From assembly GCA_022510565.1 (NCBI GenBank), contig JAFLTE010000021.1:1-42964 (forward strand): 42,964 bases of DNA, given 5' to 3'. Origin of the DNA: Lachnospiraceae bacterium. GTDB taxonomy: Bacteria; Bacillota; Clostridia; Lachnospirales; Lachnospiraceae. The notes below the pieces were generated by a model, which saw nothing but the letters and a program-made list of their open reading frames with translations, did not search any database and was not told where the DNA came from. The position numbers were made by a program, and so were the translations under genes. Position 1 is the first letter of the stretch; each line of letters opens with the position of its first letter. This document shows positions 25,838-34,050 of this stretch, piece by piece.

Positions 25838-26561
25838 GTATCGGCTGCAGGCAAAAGAACGAATATGGTATACAGCACAAGGCTTGTTTCTCGTGGCGGT
25901 GATTGGATATTTCTTTTACCGGTCGTGGCTCGCCTGTATAGGTCTATTGCCTGTTCTGTATCTTTTCTTTCGGGAGAAAAAGAAGGAGCTTGCCAAAAAG
26001 CAAAGGCAGGAATTGAGTATGCAGTTTAAGGACTTGATTCTCACCGTGTCAGCCAATCAAAGAGCGGGATATTCTATAGAGAATGCTTTCCGGGAATCCT
26101 ACAAGGATATGACAATGCTCTACGGCGAGGAAGGAATTATTTGTACGGAATTGAGACATATAATGGTCGGGCTGGATAATAATATTGTTCTCGAGCAGCT
26201 CTTATATAACCTGGGTATGCGGAGTGGTCTGCCGGACATAGTGCAGTTTGCGGATGTTTTTATCATTGCCAAGCGAAGCGGCGGCAATATGACGGACATC
26301 CTCTCTAAGACGGCAGCGGTAATTGAGCAGAAGACGGAGACGGACAAGGAAATCCAACTTATGATCAGCTCCAAGAAAATGGAGCAGAAAATTATGAATA
26401 TGGTGCCTTTTCTTATTATCTTGTATGTGGGCAGTACATCCAAAGGCTTTTTTGATGTGTTGTACCATAATCTGATCGGTATCGTTGTTATGACGGTGTG
26501 CCTCGGTTTTTATCTGGCAGCATATCTGTTGTCTAAACGGATCGTGGATATCGAAGTGTGA
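25803..26561 (+). CDS. tadB: TadB-like inner membrane platform protein (T2SS F family)
   Basis: A 252-residue protein with hydrophobic segments at about 25-55 and 195-245 flanking a cytoplasmic T2SSF helical bundle (about 70-190), where SANQRAGYSIENAFRESYKDM and IVQFADVFIIAKRSGGNMTDILSKTA match the family core. It forms the membrane platform with TadC and couples to the TadA ATPase. The start codon lies inside the tadA 3' end. A single N-terminal hairpin plus C-terminal pair is the expected TadB topology. Confidence 0.92.
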   Translation: MSRNYSLPDYNEYRLQAKERIWYTAQGLFLVAVIGYFFYRSWLACIGLLPVLYLFFREKKKELAKKQRQELSMQFKDLILTVSANQRAGYSIENAFRESYKDMTMLYGEEGIICTELRHIMVGLDNNIVLEQLLYNLGMRSGLPDIVQFADVFIIAKRSGGNMTDILSKTAAVIEQKTETDKEIQLMISSKKMEQKIMNMVPFLIILYVGSTSKGFFDVLYHNLIGIVVMTVCLGFYLAAYLLSKRIVDIEV

Positions 26562-26578
26562 GGAGGAATCGGAATAGC

Positions 26579-28039
26579 ATGATTTATATATACATAGCCA
26601 TATTGGTAATTTACGCGATGCTCTTTTTTCTGGCGTTTAAAGAGGAAGGGCGCAATCCCTTTCACAAAATGGCAGCCTATATACTGCGAAATATACAAAA
26701 GATAGATCACAATACGAGGGGCAGGAGGCATGACTGGAGGAAAGACATTTCCAGACGGCAATTAGAGGATAAATTGAAAACTTTACAGCCCACCTTGTCC
26801 GTATCGGCGCAGGTCAGGGAATATTATCTGTCCCGGTACAGTACTGCACTTTTTGTATTGTTTGCAGGAGTTCTTATCTGTATCGCAGCATGGGGTAGTG
26901 CCCGCAGCAGTCCGCTTCTGATGGAGGGAAACTATATATGGAGAAATACATACGGTCAGGGCGATGCCCTGATTGAGTTGGCGGCACAGATTGAGGGAGA
27001 AGAGGAAGAAATTTTTCAATATGTGGTGGAGGAACGTAAATATACGAGGGAGGAAGCCGAAGCGTTGTATCAGGACGCGGTGAAAGTTCTTCCGGAGGTA
27101 ATACGCGGACAAAATATCAGTTTGGAAGATGTGCGGTATGATTTGGATCTCATAACACGGATAGAAGGGTATCCCTTTGAATTATCATGGGAGAGCAACA
27201 GTTACGCGCTGATTAACACAGACGGAGCCGTGGATAATGAAGAACTTGAAGAGGGTGTCGTAGTAATGTTGACAGCTCATTTTCGGTACAGGCAGCAGTC
27301 TTGGGATCATCAGATGTATGTACAGGTAAATCCTGCGGTATATACCTATAGGGAAGTACTGCGTAACCGAATAGAGGAACTGCTGCACACACAGCAAGAG
27401 CGCACCGCGAGCGAGGAAACTATGGTGCTGCCCGAAAGTGTGGATTCAGAACCTATCGTGTGGAGAGAGATTGTTGAGGACAGCAGCGGATACTTATTAC
27501 TTTTGATCATATTGGCGGTAGGGTTTCTATATTGGGGATCGGGCAGAGAATTGGATCGGCAATTGGAGCAGCGAAAGAAAGAATTGTTGTTGGATTATCC
27601 GGAGATTGTTAACAAGCTGACACTCTATATGGGCGCGGGGATGACAATCAGGAATGCCTTTATAAAAATGGGTGAGGATTATAAAAAGTATCGGAAAGAA
27701 AGGAGGCGATATGTCTATGAAGAAATTTTGATTATGTGCCATGAACTGCAAAGCGGCAGAGCCGAGAGTGAGGCTTATGACCATTTTGGCAAGAGATGTC
27801 AGGTGTCGGTTTACATGAAGTTTAGCACATTGTTGTCACAGAACATCAGAAAGGGAAGTAATGATCTTCTGTATATGCTTAGACAGGAGGCTGACAGCGC
27901 TTTTGCGGAGAGGAAAAATGTGGCAAAAAAATTAGGAGAAGAGGCGGGTACAAAATTGCTTCTTCCGATGATGATGATGTTGTGTATCGTCATGGTAATT
28001 ATAATGATACCGGCGTATTTTTCTTTCACGGCGGGTTAA
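26579..28039 (+). CDS. tadC: TadC-like platform protein with extracytoplasmic Ig-like insertion
   Basis: A 486-residue protein, far longer than ordinary TadC (about 300). Membrane segments at about 1-20, 85-105, 303-320 and 464-483. The C-terminal T2SSF domain (about 330-486) has YMGAGMTIRNAFIKMGEDYKK and the SDLLYMLRQEAD-type region. Between the second and third segments lies a ~195-residue domain predicted outside the membrane. Its part at about 170-252 (RIEGYPFELSWESNSYALI, then NTDGAV, MLTAHFRY) resembles an atrophied bacterial Ig-like fold. ATG 26579 follows AGGAGG at a rather long 12 nt; GTG 26558 is the alternative. Confidence 0.83.
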   Translation: MIYIYIAILVIYAMLFFLAFKEEGRNPFHKMAAYILRNIQKIDHNTRGRRHDWRKDISRRQLEDKLKTLQPTLSVSAQVREYYLSRYSTALFVLFAGVLICIAAWGSARSSPLLMEGNYIWRNTYGQGDALIELAAQIEGEEEEIFQYVVEERKYTREEAEALYQDAVKVLPEVIRGQNISLEDVRYDLDLITRIEGYPFELSWESNSYALINTDGAVDNEELEEGVVVMLTAHFRYRQQSWDHQMYVQVNPAVYTYREVLRNRIEELLHTQQERTASEETMVLPESVDSEPIVWREIVEDSSGYLLLLIILAVGFLYWGSGRELDRQLEQRKKELLLDYPEIVNKLTLYMGAGMTIRNAFIKMGEDYKKYRKERRRYVYEEILIMCHELQSGRAESEAYDHFGKRCQVSVYMKFSTLLSQNIRKGSNDLLYMLRQEADSAFAERKNVAKKLGEEAGTKLLLPMMMMLCIVMVIIMIPAYFSFTAG

Positions 28040-28062
28040 GTAAACAAAAGGAGGTAGAAAAG

Positions 28063-28263
28063 ATGAAAGAAAGAAAAAAGGAAAGACATTTAAAAGGCAT
28101 GCGGGAATTCCTACAGGAAGAGGAAGGCATGGGAACTGTGGAGATCATACTGATTATTGTGGTACTGATTGGATTGGTCATTATCTTTAAAGCACAGCTG
28201 CGCAGTCTGGTGGAGAAGGTTTTTGAGAAAATCACCAGTGACAGCAACACGATAATGTCATGA
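28063..28263 (+). CDS. Flp-type pilin (Flp1-like)
   Basis: A 66-residue protein with a basic leader (about 1-23) followed by EEGMGTVEIILIIVVLIGLVII, a class IVb prepilin motif in which cleavage would fall after the Gly before T/V and Glu lies at the +5 region. A short helical tail follows. It is the likely major pilus subunit. A strong AAAGGAGG site precedes ATG 28063, fitting high expression. It overlaps the next gene by 4 nt (ATGA). Confidence 0.88.
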   Translation: MKERKKERHLKGMREFLQEEEGMGTVEIILIIVVLIGLVIIFKAQLRSLVEKVFEKITSDSNTIMS

Positions 28264-29696
28264 GGAAAGGATACATAACCGTATTCCTTACATTATCCCT
28301 CACATTGATTCTGTCCCTTGTATTTACGTTAATAGAAGGGGCACGAATCAGTGCTGTGCGCATGAAGTTCGAATGCGTGGCGGATATCGGTATGAATTCT
28401 GTTCTGGCAGAGTTTCACAGGGAGTTGTTAGAGCAGTATGATCTGCTGTTTGTGGATATGTCATATGGGGGTAACTATGCGAATATCGGTAATACAGAAG
28501 CACATCTAAGAAATTATATGGAGAAAAACTTACATCCTGATACGGGATTTACAGGGTTTAGCGGAATCAGGGATTTCCTGGCGATGGATGTGGGAAAAGT
28601 GCACATCGAACAGTATTCAATTGCCTCTGATGATTATGGGGCAGTCTTAAAAAGGCAAGTCACAGACTACATGTCGGATTATCCAATGGGTGCAATTTTG
28701 GAGAAGATAGGTTCAGGCGTATCAGAGCTGGAAAGTTATGGGTTGGAAACAAAAGATGTAGACGGAGAAAGGCAAAACTATGAGGCACAAATCGATGAGA
28801 TTGGACTGCCTTTACAGGAAGTAGGAGAGGGGCAGTATGAGGAAGTGCCCTTGGACAATCCGGCGGATATAGCCAATGCCACAAGGCGAAGCGGAGTGTT
28901 GAATCTGGTGTTGGAAGATCCTTCTTCGGTATCAGCGGTGAAAGTGTCGGTGGAGGATTATATTTCACACCGTGCGCGTATGCAGGGAACCGGTATGTGC
29001 TCGGAGGCAGCAGCCGTATCCGGAGAGCCGAACGAACTTGTTTTTCAGGCGTACCTGTTTGAGAAATGTGGTTACTACGGGCAGGAAATGGATAAATCGC
29101 TACTAAAATACCAGTTGGAATATATTCTGGCGGGTCAGAATACAGACTGGCGGAATCTGGAGTATGTTGCCAAGAGACTGCTTAGATGGCGCGAGGCAGC
29201 CAATGTTCTCTATATTCTCACGGACAGTGTTAAAATCGCCGAGGCGGAAGCAATGGCGCTCGCGTTGACGGCTGTGTGCCTGTGTCCCGAATTGGCGGAA
29301 CCTGTAAAGTACACCATACTGTTTGCTTGGGCTTATGTGGAAAGTTTACAGGATGTCAAATCGCTTCTTGCAGGAGGCAGAGTACCGATTTATAAATCCT
29401 CTGCAGACTGGAAAACAGGAATCAACAGTATCAAAGATGTGAGAGGCAGTCTGACACAGGATGACGGAGGCAGGGGACTTAACTATCAGGAATATTTGGG
29501 TATTATGCTCTTTTTACAAAATAAGGACACGAGGACAATGCGTGCTATGGATATTATGGAGATGGATATCCGTAGGACAGTGGGCAATGCAAGATTTCGA
29601 ATGGATGCCTGTTTCGATACCTATCAGGCAGATTTGTCCGTATCGAGTGTGTTCGGTTATACATGTGAAATGAGCAGATGTTATGGATTTTATTAA
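28260..29696 (+). CDS. DUF5702 family pilus-associated protein
   Basis: A 478-residue protein with one N-terminal membrane segment (about 4-24) preceded by RKGYITVFLTLSLTLILSL, a motif like those of the other pseudopilins in this operon (KG-x-x-T). The remainder is helical and predicted extracytoplasmic. I recognise it as DUF5702-like, a family found in clostridial Tad loci; this is from memory. A large minor pilin or TadG-like tip component is possible. It overlaps the flp stop codon (ATGA) and the following gene begins within about 20 nt of its end. Confidence 0.75.
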   Translation: MRKGYITVFLTLSLTLILSLVFTLIEGARISAVRMKFECVADIGMNSVLAEFHRELLEQYDLLFVDMSYGGNYANIGNTEAHLRNYMEKNLHPDTGFTGFSGIRDFLAMDVGKVHIEQYSIASDDYGAVLKRQVTDYMSDYPMGAILEKIGSGVSELESYGLETKDVDGERQNYEAQIDEIGLPLQEVGEGQYEEVPLDNPADIANATRRSGVLNLVLEDPSSVSAVKVSVEDYISHRARMQGTGMCSEAAAVSGEPNELVFQAYLFEKCGYYGQEMDKSLLKYQLEYILAGQNTDWRNLEYVAKRLLRWREAANVLYILTDSVKIAEAEAMALALTAVCLCPELAEPVKYTILFAWAYVESLQDVKSLLAGGRVPIYKSSADWKTGINSIKDVRGSLTQDDGGRGLNYQEYLGIMLFLQNKDTRTMRAMDIMEMDIRRTVGNARFRMDACFDTYQADLSVSSVFGYTCEMSRCYGFY

Positions 29697-29715
29697 AGAC
29701 GGGAGGTGGCAAAAG

Positions 29716-30663
29716 ATGCCCTTTTTACGATTCATGCACAATAAATCTAAAAAATCGACAGCACATTCTCTCCGGGCATATCTTGATACCGATCAAGGCA
29801 GTCAAATGATTCTATCTTTTTGCAGGTCGCTAAAGAGGGTGTCTCTTGCCATCTTCCGAAGAAAAAATGTTTTGCGAATCAAAGGCTCCATGACACTGGA
29901 AGCCGCCTTTGCACTGCCTCTTTTTCTTTTTGCGGTCATCAACATTCTGTTTGCAATCAATATTATCGGCATGCAAAGCAGAATTAATGCAGCACTGCAC
30001 CAAACGGGAAATAAAATGGCATTTGCAGGGTATGTCTATGAACGAACGGTAGGAAGCGCATTGCCGGATAGTCTGGCAGGAGTAGCCATGACTCATATAT
30101 ATGCACGGGGGAGTATTCTGGGGTATGTGGGGAGGAATTATTTGGAACAATCCTGTATTGTCGGTGGGGGCAGCGGAATATCATTTGCGGGTTCCTCAGT
30201 TATGGATGAGGGGGACATTATCGATCTTCAGGTTTCCTACAAGGTTAAGCCCTTCTCCGGCATCATGGGATTTAGCGGATTCAGCATATCGCAGCGTTAT
30301 TACGGCAGGGCATGGACCGGATATGATGTGACACAGTTTGTCAGTGATGAGAAGCAGGAGGAGCCTATGGTATTTATCACCGAGACAGGGACGGTATATC
30401 ATGTGGATCGCAACTGTACTTATCTGAATCCGTCAGTCGAATCGATTCCCGCCATCACGGTAAGCGAAAGGCGGAATCAATCAGGGGGCAAATATTATCC
30501 GTGTGAACTTTGTGGTGCCGGCACAGGTATGGGACAGGTTTATATTACGGAGCAGGGCAGCAGTTATCACAGTCGAATTAACTGTTCGGGATTAAAGCGG
30601 ACGATTTATACGGTTCCGCTGTCACAGGTTGGCGGAAGAGGGAGATGTTCTAAATGTGGATAG
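29716..30663 (+). CDS. TadE-like pseudopilin with tandem Cys/His repeats
   Basis: A 315-residue protein. A long basic N-terminal region (1-57) leads to the prepilin-like segment KGSMTLEAAFALPLFLFAVI (about 56-75), as in TadE. A beta-rich middle follows. The C-terminal ~95 residues contain two copies of one pattern: YITE-x-G-xx-YH-x4-C-xx-L and then C-x2-C-G. The first copy uses H228, C233 and CELC near 262; the second uses YHSRINC near 283 and CSKC near 311. This suggests two zinc sites outside the membrane. ATG 29716 follows a strong GGGAGGTGG; ATG 29683 is the longer alternative. Confidence 0.8.
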   Translation: MPFLRFMHNKSKKSTAHSLRAYLDTDQGSQMILSFCRSLKRVSLAIFRRKNVLRIKGSMTLEAAFALPLFLFAVINILFAINIIGMQSRINAALHQTGNKMAFAGYVYERTVGSALPDSLAGVAMTHIYARGSILGYVGRNYLEQSCIVGGGSGISFAGSSVMDEGDIIDLQVSYKVKPFSGIMGFSGFSISQRYYGRAWTGYDVTQFVSDEKQEEPMVFITETGTVYHVDRNCTYLNPSVESIPAITVSERRNQSGGKYYPCELCGAGTGMGQVYITEQGSSYHSRINCSGLKRTIYTVPLSQVGGRGRCSKCG

Positions 30664-31076
30664 AGATACTTATGTTTGTGCTTATGGGCATATGTGCGTT
30701 GTATGACGGTCTGGAGAGAGAAATTCCGCTTGCGGTTGTATGGTTGGGAATCATAGCTGCCATTGTGCTGCGTATGCAAGGGCTGGCCGGTGACGGAACG
30801 TGGAAGACGGCAGCTTTATCTGTTATTCCGGGCGTGATGTTCTGGCTGCTCGGATTTATCAGTGGTGAGAAAGTTGGGTATGGAGACGGTTGGCTGCTTG
30901 TGATGATCGGATTGTTTATGGGCCTATGGAAATGCTTCCTGATTCTGATGATTGGGCTTGTATCCGGTTCGTTCATGGTGCTTGCCTTGTTGGTGCTCAA
31001 AAAGGTGTCGAAGGATTACCGGCTTCCTTTTGCACCATTCTTGTTGTTAGGAATGGGGGTAGTTGTATGTTTATAA
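30654..31076 (+). CDS. second A24 family prepilin peptidase
   Basis: A 140-residue integral membrane protein with about five hydrophobic segments. The two expected A24 aspartates are in ALYDGLEREIP (near residue 18) and KVGYGDGWLLV (near residue 79). It differs from the first peptidase of this operon in lacking the RIPN asparagine and the GD-x-K lysine. It overlaps the upstream pseudopilin by 10 nt and the downstream one by 10 nt, so it is translated with them. It may process a subset of the substrates. Confidence 0.82.
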   Translation: MWIEILMFVLMGICALYDGLEREIPLAVVWLGIIAAIVLRMQGLAGDGTWKTAALSVIPGVMFWLLGFISGEKVGYGDGWLLVMIGLFMGLWKCFLILMIGLVSGSFMVLALLVLKKVSKDYRLPFAPFLLLGMGVVVCL

Positions 31077-31510
31077 AAAAGAGAGCAAAGGGATACATGA
31101 CGATAGAAGCATCTTTCATTATCACATGGACAGTTTTTGTGTTTATGTTTTTAATTTATTTATCATTTTATTCCTACGATAAGTGTGTACTTTTTCAAGA
31201 TGCATATGCAGTTTGTTTTCGGGGAAGCATTCAGAAGCAGGAAGATAATGTAGTGCCTTATATAAACGCGCATATGAAGGAGCAGTTCGGCAAAAAGTAT
31301 TTCGCGACGGGCGAAGTACGCGGCAGTGTTGACCGTAGCGGCAATGTTACAGATGTGACGGGTGAGTGCCAGGTGAAGGTTCCGATACGGGCGGCATTTA
31401 CAATGTCCGACCGCTCCGGGTGGTTGATTCGCACGAAGGCACGGGCGCAAATTATCAATCCGACGCATATAATACGTAAAAGCAGATGGATAGGCAATAT
31501 AGTGAACTGA
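31067..31510 (+). CDS. TadE-like minor pseudopilin
   Basis: A 147-residue protein. The basic start KKRAKGYMTIEASFIITWTVFVFMFLIYL has the same KG-x-MT-x-EA-x-F prepilin motif as the gene two positions upstream, with the conserved Glu at the +5 region. A ~110-residue extracytoplasmic part follows. Start ATG 31067 lies inside the peptidase gene. It is probably the last gene of the core Tad operon. Confidence 0.78.
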   Translation: MFIKKRAKGYMTIEASFIITWTVFVFMFLIYLSFYSYDKCVLFQDAYAVCFRGSIQKQEDNVVPYINAHMKEQFGKKYFATGEVRGSVDRSGNVTDVTGECQVKVPIRAAFTMSDRSGWLIRTKARAQIINPTHIIRKSRWIGNIVN

Positions 31511-31560
31511 TTCGTTTGCAATAAGTTGCAGACGGAAGTTAATAAGGATGGGAGGGTTAT

Positions 31561-32889
31561 ATGTTAGAGCCAAAATATTACAGGGATTACGGACATAACT
31601 ACATGATATTACAGTGCAGCCAGCAGGAAACAGTGCGAAGCTACCAATATAAAATTCTTACATCAGGTAAGATAGGGGAGATACTTAAGTGCTCCGTGCG
31701 GCACATTAACGGCAGTACATATTACTATTATGATATCAGTTCGCGAACTACATTGAATAGTCTGTATCGGGATAAGAAGATGACTCGTGCACAGGTCAAG
31801 GACATTTTGTGCCAGATTCATGGAATTTACGAAAAATTGGCAGGTTATTTTATGGAGGAAGCGGGATTAGTCCTCCTTCCGGAACATATTTATTATGACC
31901 TTACCGATAAGAAATATGTCGGACTATACTATCCTGATTATCAGGCGGAAGAATCCAATACATATAGGCCGTTAATGGATTTTCTGTTAGAGCATATCGA
32001 CACAGATGACAGAAACCTGACGGAGAATATGTACCGTATCTATGAGATGGCAGAAGAAAGTTGCTTTTTCATAGAGGATGCGCTGAGAATACTGGAAGAC
32101 AGTGCAGAGACAATTCAGGAGACGTTATATGAACCGATTCAGACGAAAGAGCGGGAATCAGACGCAGTTAGCGTAGAAGATTTTAATGTTGAGGCTAAGT
32201 ATTGGGAGCCGGAGAAAGAAGAAAAGGAAACGACTCGTAGAAATCTGTTCTATCCGGTTTTTGCGGCACTGTCGGCTCTTGGTATTGTGGGTGCAGTAGC
32301 CGTCCGCAGTATGTATGAATTGGCGCAAAGGGAAGAAATGATCCTTTATGGTGTCGTAGCTGCTATGGGTGCCTGTCTGCTTTTATGTCTTGCGGGAATA
32401 TTTGCAGGCGGCAAGAAAAAGGAATCGCTAAACGGCAAAAAAGACGCAGATGCAATGGAGGATTATTCGCAGGATATAAATTTACCATCTCTTGAAAACG
32501 TGATCAATCATGATATAAATTCGGAGATGCCGGAATATAAACCACAGAAAAGTAATGATTTCGGGAATACGGTGTTTTTTGATGAAAGCGCAGTCAGAGA
32601 ATACAAATTATATGCAATGGATAAAAAGAATAAAAGACATATCGAATTAAAGCAATTTCCCTGTACGGTTGGGAAAATGGCAGGCTGTGTAGATTATGTG
32701 CTTGCGGATAACTCCGTCAGCCGGATTCATGCCCGATTTGACCGGCAGGGGGATACAGTGTTGCTGACGGATATGAATTCTACCAACGGTACTTTTAAGA
32801 ACGGGCTGCGCATGCAACCGCAGGAAACCGTGGAGATTGAACCGGGAGACGAAGTGCGATTCGGCAACTTAAATTATTGTTATCGATAG
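31561..32889 (+). CDS. DUF6382/FHA domain membrane protein
   Basis: A 442-residue protein. The N-terminal ~180 residues match DUF6382 in my recollection. Two membrane segments lie at about 232-255 and 262-285, then a linker. A C-terminal FHA domain (about 350-440) follows, with phosphothreonine-binding residues in NSVSRIHARFDRQ and TDMNSTNGTFKNG. Both soluble ends would be cytoplasmic. FHA domains bind phosphothreonine peptides, so this could link a Ser/Thr kinase to pilus function; no kinase is in the window. It lies 50 nt after the Tad genes with a GGGAGGG site, suggesting co-transcription. Confidence 0.86.
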   Translation: MLEPKYYRDYGHNYMILQCSQQETVRSYQYKILTSGKIGEILKCSVRHINGSTYYYYDISSRTTLNSLYRDKKMTRAQVKDILCQIHGIYEKLAGYFMEEAGLVLLPEHIYYDLTDKKYVGLYYPDYQAEESNTYRPLMDFLLEHIDTDDRNLTENMYRIYEMAEESCFFIEDALRILEDSAETIQETLYEPIQTKERESDAVSVEDFNVEAKYWEPEKEEKETTRRNLFYPVFAALSALGIVGAVAVRSMYELAQREEMILYGVVAAMGACLLLCLAGIFAGGKKKESLNGKKDADAMEDYSQDINLPSLENVINHDINSEMPEYKPQKSNDFGNTVFFDESAVREYKLYAMDKKNKRHIELKQFPCTVGKMAGCVDYVLADNSVSRIHARFDRQGDTVLLTDMNSTNGTFKNGLRMQPQETVEIEPGDEVRFGNLNYCYR

Positions 32890-32901
32890 GACGTAATTTA
32901 T

Positions 32902-32930
32902 TTGACATGACATACCGAAAATGATAACCT
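32902..32930 (+). promoter_or_regulatory. promoter before the rhomboid gene
   Basis: TTGACA (32902-32907), 17-nt spacer, TAACCT (32925-32930) with an extended TGA just before the -10. It sits between the FHA gene and the rhomboid gene. Confidence 0.65.
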
Positions 32931-32947
32931 CAAAGGAGTAATTGTTT

Positions 32948-32983
32948 TTGCCGGAGAAGATTTGGAGTAAGTCATGGAATTAG
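32948..32983 (+). CDS. possible 11-codon leader peptide
   Basis: TTG 32948 follows AAAGGAG by 9 nt and opens a frame MPEKIWSKSWN that stops at 32983, overlapping the rhomboid start by 10 nt. It could couple translation, or it could be accidental. Confidence 0.25.
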   Translation: MPEKIWSKSWN

Positions 32984-34050
32984 GGCAAATTGAATATCTG
33001 TTTTACTCAGCCGGATACGATAAAATTTCAACCAATCTCTCAGAGTATGCCTTTTATTATCGCATGGAAAGTCAGGGAATTACGGCTATATTAGTCATAG
33101 ATTACCATAAAGGAATGCATATTACCGAGGAGCAATATGCGCATATGAAGAAGAAGGGTACGGAGTTTTTTCGTGCCAGAGGAGAGACGGACGTGCATAT
33201 GCTGTCTCTTATTCTCAGTGAGGATACGGAGGCGGCCAAGAAGTTATGTGTCAGCGACAGCTTTTGCTGGATGATTGATACGGGCAGTAATCGGTTGATT
33301 ATACACGAAAATCAGGTGGCAGATTTTTATGGATGGAAGACGATTCTGGAAGAGTTTATGACAAAGCTGCCATACGATACGGAATACGCCTATGCGTCGC
33401 CGACACAAGGGCAAGCACAGAAACGGAGTAAATGGACCAGAGAGCGAATTGCCGCAACGCCATGGGTTAATATTTGTCTTGTGGCAGTCAATGTGATTGT
33501 ATTTCTGATATGTACATTTTCCGGAGAGTTGTTATATAATAAAGGTGCATTTGGTGTGATGGAAGTCATTGAGGACGGCTCGTATTACCGCATGATTACG
33601 TCGATGTTTCTACACGCGGATGTACAGCATATTTTCAGCAATATGATAGTTTTATATTATGTTGGTGAAATAGTGGAGAGAAAAATAGGTCATATTCCAT
33701 ATATTGTTCTTTATTTTCTCTCGGGCATTGCAGGAAATGTTTTTTCCATGGGATATGAACTTTTATTGGGGGATTATTATAGTTCCGTGGGGGCCAGCGG
33801 TGCGGTTTTCGGTGTGGAAGGAGCACTGCTGTTTCTGGTAATACTGAATCATGGTAAGCTGGAATACATGACGTTAGGCAGACTTGCCTTTGCAATTTTG
33901 TTTTCCCTTTATAGTGGATTTACTTCTACGAATGTCAATAATGCAGCTCACATAGGAGGTGTCCTTATGGGATTTGCGGCAGCAGCAGTCATTATGATTA
34001 TGCGTTCGCAGACCGGGACAAGAAAGGATAGAGATTTCAATGAAAATTAA
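32974..34050 (+). CDS. rhomboid family intramembrane serine protease
   Basis: A 358-residue protein. The N-terminal ~160 residues form a soluble domain of unknown type. The rhomboid core follows (about 163-350) with six membrane segments. Catalytic Ser is in SSVGASGAVFGVEG (about 276) and catalytic His in NNAAHIGGVLMGF (about 330); the HIFSNMIVLYYVGE loop fits the conserved HxxxN. It cleaves membrane proteins within or near transmembrane segments. ATG 32974 has GGAG at 6 nt. It overlaps the next gene by 11 nt. Position just after the Tad genes suggests, but does not show, a pilus-related substrate. Confidence 0.92.
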   Translation: MELGQIEYLFYSAGYDKISTNLSEYAFYYRMESQGITAILVIDYHKGMHITEEQYAHMKKKGTEFFRARGETDVHMLSLILSEDTEAAKKLCVSDSFCWMIDTGSNRLIIHENQVADFYGWKTILEEFMTKLPYDTEYAYASPTQGQAQKRSKWTRERIAATPWVNICLVAVNVIVFLICTFSGELLYNKGAFGVMEVIEDGSYYRMITSMFLHADVQHIFSNMIVLYYVGEIVERKIGHIPYIVLYFLSGIAGNVFSMGYELLLGDYYSSVGASGAVFGVEGALLFLVILNHGKLEYMTLGRLAFAILFSLYSGFTSTNVNNAAHIGGVLMGFAAAAVIMIMRSQTGTRKDRDFNEN

